Below, piece after piece: positions 52,612 through 62,223 of a DNA stretch of 64,000 bases (the first letter of the stretch is position 1; each line of letters begins with the position of its first letter). The notes beneath the pieces were generated by a model. That model made no database searches. It had not been told where the DNA came from and saw only the letters and a list, made by a program, of their open reading frames with translations. The stretch covers positions 1-64,000 of the forward strand of contig VFFE01007083.1 in the NCBI GenBank assembly GCA_008921705.1, written 5' to 3'. Position numbers and translations under genes: made by a program. This DNA comes from Burhinus oedicnemus (Eukaryota; Chordata; Aves; Charadriiformes; Burhinidae).

Positions 52612-52641
52612 AGCGGTGGCTACGGCAGCAGCAGCAGCAGA

Positions 52642-52691
52642 ATGGCGGGCGCCCCGCAGGAGAACACGCTGCTGCATCTCTTCGCCGGGGG
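52642..52691 (+). CDS. SLC25A33: SLC25A33 coding exon 1 (mitochondrial pyrimidine nucleotide carrier, N-terminus)
   Basis: ATG at 52,642 encodes MAGAPQENTLLHLFAG plus two bases of the next Gly codon, followed by the consensus donor GTGAGT at 52,692. The start has a strong context (A at -3, G at +4). ENTLLHLFAGG is characteristic of SLC25A33; the paralogue SLC25A36 has a different residue pattern before HLFAGG. The product, also called PNC1, is a six-helix mitochondrial inner-membrane carrier that exchanges pyrimidine nucleotides such as UTP across the membrane for mitochondrial RNA and DNA synthesis. The exon encodes the short matrix/intermembrane leader and the beginning of transmembrane helix 1. 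Its frame is open upstream to a stop at 52,459-52,461, but there is no in-frame ATG there, so this start is the best choice. Confidence 0.95.
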
Positions 52692-55464
52692 GTGAGTGAG
52701 GGCCGGGCCGGGGGCGCTGGGTGAAGGCCCGGCGGGGCAGGCCCCGCTGAGGGGGATTCGCCGCCTCGGGTGGGGTGGGGGGCTGCGGCCTGCCTTCCCT
52801 CGGCCTGCGACGGGGGAACGGGCCGCGTCTCTTCCACCGTCTCCCTCACAGAGCTGCTGTGCCCTCTGAGCAGCCGGGCGGCCTTCGTAGAGGAGGCAAG
52901 ACGAGAGGGGCCTTGCCAGAATTAGCAAATACATCCTTAGCGAGCCAAGCAGGACGGGTAAGAAAGGATCACGGTGCAGCTTGAGGTCAGCGCCGGGCAG
53001 AGTTAGTTGGGCTGCTGTGACATTTAGCTATATATAATTTCAAAATCTGACGTAGCTGTGGCATCCAGCTCTGTTAAATGAAGCACTTTACTCTAAATCC
53101 TGCCCTGAATGAAGCAGGAGCTGAGGGATGTTATCCAAGAAACATTGTCCAGGCAGCAGGCTTTACGCTTTTTGTTGGACCGTAGCTTGACTTTGTAAAG
53201 GTACATGTTTGCACAACGCTTTAATAAGCTCCACGTAGGTGAGAGTTCATAGCGGAGGCACTGTAACTGCCTGAGCCATATAATTCTGCTGAAAATGAAG
53301 TACTCCAAAAAGGGAAAGGGATGGGGGGGAAGAGAGTTAGAGAAGGTCCTGGTACTTCTGAGCACCTGGCATGCCAGGCCACTTTTTTTAAGTTCTTGCA
53401 AGGCGTTGTAAACTTATTTTTGTTGTGTTAAAAGTAACAGCCTCACCCACGCCAAACCACCAACCAAAACCCCTCCCTTGTTAATTAACTTATTATAGTA
53501 ATTTTTATAGTAGTCCAGTAAGATCATTTTATGGTGTAAATTAAAAATACATTTTAAAAAGTCATTTGTTATGCACATAGTAAGTGCTGTTGTATGCACT
53601 TCTGTCCTAATCAGAAATATTCTTTTGTTTTTATCTTTTTTTTTTAATGGCTTAAACTATCTAAGTAGTAGAATATTCTGTAGTGCTTGTCAGCTGACAG
53701 TAGTTAGGAAGCCAACATGAAATCTACTGTTAGCTTAAATCTGTTCAATAGTAGACCGTTGTTTCTTCTGTTGCTAAGCAGGAGACTTCAGTCTCCTCTG
53801 GCATCTCCCTGGAGCAGTAAGTTCATTTAACGTAATATTAAACCCAACAAAGCTAAGTTTTTTTAGAGACGCTGCCGCCCTTTTGCTGACTGGGATAGTA
53901 TGTGTTAACTCCTGTCTTTCCCCCACCTCCCCCACTGGCATTAGAGTAGTACCTGGAGCCTGTGACAGAAACTGGACCTGCATGTACACATGCAACTTGT
54001 TTGGATAGTAGTAATGCCTCTCCAGAACTCTAGGTGTCCTCACATAACTTAGCAGACTATAAATAAATAGGAATTGTAAATTTATCAGTGTTTTAATCTA
54101 GTACTGGGTGATCAGCATATTCCTTACTCATTTAATGTGCCCTCTACCTTTGCTAAGGATCCTAGTAAACAATGATTTTCTGCAGCAGGCCTAGAAAGTC
54201 ACCAGGTATGATCTGTTTTTGAGAGAGCGTGGGCGGAAAGAATGGAAACACAGCAGGGAATATCGCCCTGACCACTCTGGTATAATAAGTTTGATCTATT
54301 GCTAAAGCAACAATGAAAATACAACACAGAGGAAAGAGGTGGTCTTTTATGGCATACAAGCCTTTAAATGTTTGTTGCTGAACCTGATTCTTGTTCTGCA
54401 CATCGTATTACTTACAGAGACATGGAAGAGTGTACCATCATTTATCTTTCTGTGATGTTACAGAAAGGAAAATGAGACAGCAAATTTAGTCTACTCATGC
54501 ACCAGCCAATGCTAAAGTGTTTGGTCCACCACACACCCACGCACCATCCAGTTTATTTCAGAGCGGTTCCCCGTTCAAGGCCCTGAACTTCCATAGCTTG
54601 AATGTGTACATACCTACTAACGCTATTATCTCTGCTTTTCAAGTGAGACATGCAGAATTTAGGGCTCGCTGGATAGAACATGAAATTGAACATTAGTTCG
54701 AACTGTTGCCCAAGCTATTATAACACCTTTCTCTAACGTAAGAAAGGCAGGAGGAAATACGTGATGTGTTTGGAGGGGTGCTGGACCAGTCAACCGATAG
54801 GCAAGCTACAAACGCAAATCATATTAGATATGAGGCACTGTGCCACATCTGCCTTATGCATTGCAGTTTTTAGTAGTAGTAGTGGTAAAGGATGCCTGCT
54901 CAATAAAATCTGATTAAAGGAGCTCAGCTGTGATGGTATTTTGCTACATCTATGACATTATCAAAAGAATTTTAGAAAGAATTGTTAGTGTGCTAGTGCT
55001 TGAGTAGTAGTCTCTGAGGTCCTTCTTCACTCCTTCAAATACCTTTACCTTTGCACTTTCTTTCAGAGAACTCTATTATAATAAATGGGTTGCATTGTGA
55101 CATAAAGCTGTTTGCAGAACCAGGACTTTGGATAAAATTACCCTTCCAGCAGAAGAAAGCGTTGGAAGTTCAGAATACTTTATAAGTTGTGTAAGATGCT
55201 AACCTTTATTCAATTTAAAGTATTTTTTGCAGATAAAGCAAGAGCAGCCCATTCACTTGAAATAATTTTGATAGAGACATTATTGATATTACGGTAGCTT
55301 CCTGTGAAGGTGAGGATGGGGTGCAGTGTCAGCTTAAGAAGATGTAATATAGCATCCTTATGCGTGCACAAAAAAGGCAGGCCAGCCTCAGATAATCTTA
55401 ATGGTCAGAATAGAAGTGTTTAATACTTCAGGGGCTAGGAGTGATGAAATGCACTTGAATAAGG

Positions 55465-55818
55465 TCTCCACGGAGGCCTTATAGCCCCTTCCAGTTACTT
55501 AAAGGGGGCCTACAGAAAAGGTGGAGAGGGACTTTTTATCAGGGAGTGGAGCAATTGGACGAGGGGGAGCGGTTTTGAACTGCAAGAGGGGAGATTTAGA
55601 TTAGAAATTAGGAAGAAATTCTTGACTGTGAGGGTGGTGAGACAGTGGCCCAGGTTGCCCAGAGAAGCTGTGGCTGCCCCGTCCCTGGAGGTGTTCAAGG
55701 CCAGGTTGGACGGGGCTTGGAGCAACCTGGTCTAGTGGGAGGTGTCCCTGCCCAGGGCAGGGGGGTTGGAACTAGAGGATCTTTAAGGTTCCTTCCAACT
55801 CTAACCATTCTATGATTA
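55465..55818 (+). mobile_element. CR1 LINE, 5'-truncated 3' fragment in intron 1 (sense)
   Basis: From about 55,465 the plus strand carries the last part of the CR1 reverse transcriptase frame in decayed form, recognisable from blocks such as 'cttaaagggggcctac', TTGCCCAGAGAAGCTGTGGC and 'ccctggaggtgttcaaggccaggttgg'. It then continues through the CR1 3' UTR to the terminal ATTCTATGATT at about 55,818. Only about 350 bp remain. It lies in the same orientation as SLC25A33 transcription. The left boundary is approximate. Confidence 0.93.
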
Positions 55819-57040
55819 GAAAGTGTTCCCAGTTGTTGAAAGAGAAGGCTTCCTATTAGCCAACTTATTATAGGCAGACAGGGTCATTGGCTTCCTTTTG
55901 TTTCTGTTCGTTCCTTTTAAGGCTTGCACTGTAACAGCAAACCAAAGGGTCTTGGCATTTTGGTGGGAAGATGACTCTGAGGGCAGGGAAGATTTCAGAA
56001 GCAGCAAAGAGAATGATGCCTGAGTTGCACAAGAGATGTAAGCGTGTTTACAAGTCTGGGTTCCTGCTTCCCTGCTGAAGTCAGTGCAGTTGTTGCTTGT
56101 TTTTGTCTGGGAAAAACTGCGGACTAGGCTGCAGCAGAGGTTACTCCATGCTGTCCTTCCAGCTGGACTAATACTGTTTACCACAGGGACTTCCTAAGAA
56201 GTGGTATTTGGAGGTGCAAACTTTTTATCTTGATTCCATATAGGTACTGTGTGATAAGTATTCTTTAGTAGTTTGGTTCAAACTAGGGGGGGGGAATGTT
56301 TGTTTGAATAAAACAATGTGTGTGACACTTTTCTCTCTTGGTATTACGGCCCGTAAATCCCTTGCTCTTATGGCTCTGAAAAGCAGCCTTAGATACCAAA
56401 GCTTGCTTAAGCCACCTGTAAAAGAGTTGGAAGCATACTTTGAGAAGCTTGGTGACATCAAGCTGCTTTGAATTTAAAGTGTGGTGACATCTCTCTCCAC
56501 AGGCATAGGTTGATGGGTCAGTTGCAGCCGAGAGGTGTTTGATGCACCTTACCTGAAGTATATGTGTCCGCTATACTGTGCGTAGTCCAGGACAGCTAGA
56601 ATTGATGATGAGATTGACTGTCTTCCAGCCCTCTATCTACTTTAGGTTTTCATGTGCATCATGTAATTCACTAATATTATATCAGCTCAAGGAACACTGT
56701 AAGTGCCTACAGGAACATCTACACCCGATGATAACATTATTAGCTGGAAATTTATTGAATGTTTAACAAATCAAAATTAAGGCATTAGGAACAGTCTGTA
56801 TTGTTTTGGTACTCAATTTCCTATGGCATCTGAGAATGCAGCAGCTTGTTTTGTTTACAATATTGATGATGCAGTAATGAAATATCAAAGATATAACCTT
56901 CTTTGCTGTTTATGCCATGCATGTCATGTTAGAGCACATGGCACATTTTAGAAAAACAAGGAAATTCCTATTGCAAATACAATCTCTTTTAAAACTTGCC
57001 GCACATGCTGTGAATGTACTGCTCGCTTCAGGACTTCCTT

Positions 57041-57377
57041 ATAGAATCATAGAATAGAATCATAGAATCACCTAGGTTGGAAGGGGCCTTTAAGATCATC
57101 AAGTCCAACCATCAACCTAACACTGCCAAAACCACCACTAAACCATGTCCCTCAGGACCACATCTACGCATCTTTTAAATACCTCCAGGGATGGCGATAC
57201 CACCAATTCACTGGACAGCCTGTTCCAATGTTTGATAACCCTTTCGGTGAAGAAATTTTTCCTAATATCCAATCTAAGCCTCCCCTGCCACAACTTGAGG
57301 CCATTTCCTCTCATCCTATCACTTGTTACTTGGGAGAAGAGATTGACCCCCACCTCTCTACAACCTCCTTTCAGGTA
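57041..57377 (-). mobile_element. CR1 LINE, 5'-truncated 3' fragment in intron 1 (antisense)
   Basis: The left edge has a duplicated CR1 terminal motif (ATAGAATCATAG, then AATAGAATCATAGAATC), followed by CCTAGGTTGGAAGGGGCCTT, so the 3' end is at the left and the element is on the minus strand. The minus-strand frame 57,353-57,138 encodes [20 protein letters not shown] and 'SLEVFKRC', the CR1 reverse transcriptase C-terminus. It is followed by a 3' UTR of a different CR1 subfamily type from the other two copies. About 340 bp remain. Confidence 0.94.
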
Positions 57378-60300
57378 GGTTATCTGCCTTCGTGGTCATG
57401 ATCCTATGTCAGCAACCAGGAAAGCAGATAATACTCTGCACTGTTAGTGCCACGGTCGGCTGTATCACTGGCTGTCCCACTGAATTCAGAGTCTTGCATC
57501 TGTGTTCAAGGAGCTCTACAGGCTTCTGAATCCATCAGAGAGGTCCAGTGATTTCCCAAGGTGTGTTTTGACACTTAGAGCTGTATGGGGTGCTATCCAT
57601 GAAGTGTGAATTGATGTATGCTTGTCAACCTGGTTCTTAAAGTGGCCCGTTAAGTATACTTGCCAAACTATTTGCACTAATACTTCTCTTGCAAGTGTTT
57701 CACTTGACTCCTATCTGTCAAAAATTCACTGTTAAATGTTGAGAGTAGTTGCTGTCCTTTGAGGAGGAAGAGGTAATTCCAAATGCTCATACAGCAAAAT
57801 GTGTCAAGCTGGGTTATAAGTTATTATTCCTCTGAACAAGCAGCTGATCATCTTTACTCATGATCTTGGTAAAGTCAGTGATACTCTACCAAAAGATCAT
57901 TAAAGGTTTGGATGCTTTTTTTGGTTTGTTTTGGTTTTGCAGAGGTTCCTTTAACATACAGCATTGTGTTGTTATTCATACGAAGAATATTGCTCATTGA
58001 TTAAATCTAGGACAGATGAAGTAAGCCCTACTCTTAATTAAGATTCTTGGTATCTAAATCAAGTGTGCTAGTGGGTGCTGAGAGCTTATTTCAAATGCAA
58101 GTCATTGGTCTATCGGGGGTGGACTTTGTAAAGATAGAAAGCTGGTTGCAAGAGAAAAATTGGAACTGGATTTTGAGACTTAGATCCTTGGCATGTTTTT
58201 TAAACCATGTTTTCTTTTTATGGAAGTAAATTTTTCTGCAGCTCTTAATGTATAGTACATTATGTATCTCCATAATCACAAAGTATGCTTCATATTCTCA
58301 GACCAAGAGTTTCCTTAGTTCCTTTGTTCGGACATCACAAAGCAGAGAACTGTTTTTTAGTGCTCGAATGGGAATACATGCCTGGCCCATCATGTAACTA
58401 GAGGAGGCATTCAAAGCCTGAAGTACAAATACTGTTTTTCTGGCAGTAAGTGGGAGGCCAAAGCTGATGGGTTGTTGAGTGTCTCACTTCGAAGAGATTT
58501 TTCAATCTGTGATAGATGCAGAGCATAGCTGGGAACCTCTTGTTACATGCTTGCTGTGGGACCTGTTGAAGATACTCTGCCATAGTGTTTTGTTTCTGGG
58601 GATTTTTCTATCTTTTGACTAAGAACAGATTTAGACATAATTTGGGGATTTTTGCATGAGGCTAGTGTAGTAAACACTGCTTAACATCTCTGGAACTGTA
58701 GTTCTGCACTGAGATATCAACATCCCCCCCCACCCCAAACCAGTATGAAGACTGTTTTGCCTTGATTGCAGCCTAAGATTTTCCCAAATGAAATTTGTCT
58801 GGCTCTGTACACATAGTCTGAATCTTTCAGGGTTTATAGCTGTTTGTGTAGCTAAGGAAGGCTGGTTCTTTTTCTTTTCTTCCCAGATGTAGGCATTTGG
58901 AACACTCTAGGAATACAAAGTGTTTCTTTTATGCACAGTGTGTTATTTTTCAGCCATCTTTCCAGGGAATAGAGCAACACCAGGGTACGATGCATAGAAT
59001 TTCCATGGGGAGGAAAATCAGCTCATCTGAAAAAGCTGCCCAATACATCAAAGTCCTTACTTGAACTATCTGCTGGGTATTTATATTTGGGACATAATGT
59101 ATTCACCCTGTTGACATTCTGAGAATTGCTCTGTTAGATAATGTTTTTTTCTTAAATGTCACACTGACAACATAAACTCTGAGCTGTTAAAACTGATGAT
59201 GCAGATATTAACTCACTGTGTTGAATATCAGAGGATTACATATGCATTACCAGAAGTACTTAAATATTAAAGGCTGAATAAATTAACTGGATTATAAAAC
59301 TAAAAGGATGAAAGGCAAGGAGTGGGCTAGGAAGGCAAGAAGACAGCTGATGCAGGAGGGAATATGCCAGAGAGGCTAAAAAATTGTATGGCAAGATGTT
59401 ACTCAAGACTGAGCAGCTGGTAGTTCCAAAACAGCAAATGGAGTTTCAGTGTTCTGAATTTATGAATTGCTACTGTGAAAGTATTGTTTTAATGTTCATA
59501 AATGTGAAATAAATGAGGGCTGAAGATGGAGTACATAGTAGTGGAACGTTGGTAGATAAATGAATTGGGAATTAAGGCAATCAAATTCTCTTCATCGAGT
59601 TCCCACAGACTTACAATTTCTCTTGAGTATGGTGATTAGTCAGGTCTTAATTATACATACTTTTGTCTGTATTAGATATAAATAGTAGGAAACATGGCAG
59701 TGGGGATCTGCAAGAAGGATCCTGAAAACACTTCTTGCTCTGAGTTGTGTGAGCTGTGGGAACAGGAAAGGTTTTGCCGGAGAAACCATTCCTGACCTCT
59801 CTTTTTCCCTCAAGATCTAATTTCAGAGAAATGTGAGCAATGTAAGATGCATCTGACAAAACAGAGAAGGATAAACTGAAGCGATGTCCTCCAGAGTAGT
59901 ATTGACACAACAGAAGGCTTGTGTCCAAGCCCTGGTTCAGTACACAAAATAATCAGGGGCCTGATAAGGTCTCTGTGAACACTGTTGTTTTTGAGCCAAA
60001 TGATACGACGTCAGCTGCTGTGTACCTAGTTCCATGAACAACTCTTGTGACTTTATTCAACAGTCAAAGCATAAGTGGTTTAAAAGGGATGAAGGCAAAG
60101 CTCTTTCTTTTAGTGTCTGTCATCTTGGATGTGTGGATTGTCCCTAGTTTAGGTTTTTCCCCTTTCAGTAGGGAAGAGGAAGAAGCAAGAACTTAAAGCT
60201 GAAACTCACTGAAGCATGCTGTTAAATCATATTGCCAGTCTCGGTGAAAATACAGTTTCTTCTCTTGGATCCGTTTGTATCTGAAAAGCACACTTTTTGG

Positions 60301-61267
60301 GATCATGTACTTGGACAGAATTTTGCAGAACATGAAAACTGTAGTGAGGAAGTTGTATTCCCCAGCCGTGTGGTCTGAGGTATCCTTTTGAACCTTATAA
60401 AGAGCCTTAATTTTTGTGGTTGTACAGCCAGGGTGGCCAGGCTGTTAGTGCAAGTGCAGGGGCTTCAGGGTTTTGGCAAAGAATGGCTATTGTTTGATAT
60501 AAGACATACTGTTTCAGCAAGCAAAATAAGCTGTACTAAATAAAGCATTTATAAACTAGCTTGGTTCTTTCTGCCATTCTTTTATTACTATTTTCCTTGT
60601 GTTTAAAAAAAAGATTCTTCTGGTAAAATAGTTCATGTATAGATGGGGCTTTAGAAAATATGCATGAGTTTCTTCATTAATGTCCTTTTATTTTATGGCT
60701 CTCTGTTCCCAAATTAGTGCGTGGAAACTTCTTATGACTCTAGCAAGCAATGCTTTTTTTTAATGCGCAAGACAAAGGATAGGAATTTTTTTTTTAATTC
60801 ATCTCCCTTTCATGGAAAATGACTTAAATTACAATTTCACATTAACATCCAAGAGAGTTAAGTTGTTGACTCAAGGTGTTTCTAAGGAAAATCGCAAACA
60901 CAGGTTCTTGAAGGAATTACATGCTTTGACACTTACGTAAACAAAGAAAATATTTCCTAGTCAATAGGTTCAGTTGTAGTAAATCCTAAATACCGATGTG
61001 TTTGATTAATAAAATGTAGATATAGTGCCTTTTAGCAACATCAGCATTAGGTTTAATTGTGAAGTTTGACAGAAGGGACACGCAATTACCAAAGAGAAAC
61101 AGCGGCAGAGCGAAAAATGGTTTTACCAGTCACTTTCCAGATCACTGATTAAAATGAAAATTAGGACTCATGCACCTTATATTCTTGGCCTGGTATGGTT
61201 TTTCTGAGGCTCAGTCTGACTACATGAAGATCAGTGTATGCCTGTTGTAGGACCATTTATTTCTTCT

Positions 61268-61335
61268 TTATATATATGTGTGTGTGCGTATATGTGTATG
61301 TATATATGCACATAGATATATGTGTGGGTGTATAG
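61268..61335 (+). repeat. TA/TG-rich simple repeat
   Basis: Interrupted alternating TA and TG/CA dinucleotides over about 70 bp, with CGTA and GCACATAG interruptions. It lies in intron 1 about 0.7 kb before exon 2. It is alternating purine-pyrimidine DNA, probably length-variable. Confidence 0.8.
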
Positions 61336-62043
61336 TATGTTTATTTTTGTCCTTCTGTTATCAAAGTATGGCAATTCTGTTCTTTAGTGGCCTTCTTGTC
61401 CAGTTATTCTGTTTTCCTACCCTCCCTCTCATCCTTGCAGCTATCTTCCCCCCACCTCCAAAAAAGTAGTTGATATCCATTGTTTTTAAGAGGGCCTTAG
61501 TGTAGTTTTGATATTTGCTACTTCTGTAGATGGCTGTTTTAATCATAAGTACTGCAGTAGTGAAGAATTACATTGCTGTGTTTTCAGGCTATAGTGTCCT
61601 AATCCCCAGTGGCTTGTTCTCATCTGCCAGCTTCCTGCTTCCCATAAGAAAAATGCATCCAAGGGTATGTCTGTTTTAGGACAACAACCTCTGAAACATG
61701 GATGCCTCTGAAGTTTTTACAGGCAGAATTCCAAGTCCTGGCAGAACACGGGACAAGCAGATGGTCAGTCAGGGATTTTTTTTGTTAGTGCTGGGTATCA
61801 TCTTTGTGTTTACCAATCTCATCACTACACATGGTCATGATAACAGTTTCTCAACCTTCTCTCCCCTCCCCCAGCGCTTAAGAACTCTCCTCCTTTTGCC
61901 TAATGCCAAAACTGCCCTGCTTCCTAATAGTATGGCCACAGTGTGGAGCAACTGGAGACAAGTCTTCATGCCATGCTGTGATTTGACACATCTGTGCAGC
62001 TATGTTTTCCTGACCCTGTCTTCTGTTTAATTGTATTTTACAG

Positions 62044-62223
62044 ATGCGGAGGAACAGTTGGTGCCATCTTTACGTGTCCCTTAGAGGTAATAAAGACTAG
62101 GCTCCAATCTTCAAAGCTAGCCTTCCGGGCTGTCTACTACTCACAAGTCCAGCTGGGGACCATCAGTGGTGAAGGAATGGTCAGGCCAACATCTGTATCA
62201 CCTGGGCTCTTCAGTGTTCTCAA
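62044..62223 (+). CDS. SLC25A33: SLC25A33 coding exon 2 (first carrier repeat)
   Basis: The exon is 180 nt: one base completing Gly17, then 59 codons, then AA of a split Lys codon. It encodes [40 protein letters not shown] and [19 protein letters not shown]. The P29-x-E31-x-x-K34 triad is the mitochondrial carrier signature at the end of transmembrane helix 1, forming part of the matrix salt-bridge gate. The segment from QSSK to RPTSV is longer than in SLC25A36 and contains the SLC25A33-typical [19 protein letters not shown] pattern. The acceptor is TTTTACAG at 62,036-62,043 and the donor GTGAGT at 62,224. Phase matches exon 1 exactly, and reading past the donor gives TGA at once. The downstream exons are outside the window, so the gene is partial here. 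Confidence 0.96.

Larger units (their letters stand above)
52300..52870. promoter_or_regulatory. SLC25A33: CpG island and core promoter of SLC25A33
   Basis: GC content and CpG density rise sharply at about 52,320 and stay high through exon 1 to about 52,870. The island covers the LTR tail, a GC box (52,439-52,449, GGGGGCGGGGC), a palindromic CRE, the hexanucleotide array, exon 1 and the start of intron 1. No canonical TATA box is visible near the probable start sites, consistent with a dispersed-initiation housekeeping promoter. The exact transcription start cannot be told from sequence. Confidence 0.85.
52692..62043 (+). other. SLC25A33: SLC25A33 intron 1
   Basis: The intron runs from GTGAGT to a pyrimidine-rich acceptor ending TTGTATTTTACAG, 9,352 bp in all, and interrupts a glycine codon after its second base (GG|A). 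Apart from two CR1 fragments, a TA/TG simple repeat and short T runs (for example near 53,635 and 60,788), I recognise nothing in it: no alternative exon, no nested gene and no structured RNA. A first intron with a CpG-rich start is normal for this gene class. Confidence 0.9.

Noticed and set aside
52244..52849. 201-codon minus-strand open frame with Leu-Arg repeats across the promoter
   Set aside because: It is the antisense of the LTR tail, the hexanucleotide array and exon 1; openness follows from very high GC content and it has no recognisable domain.
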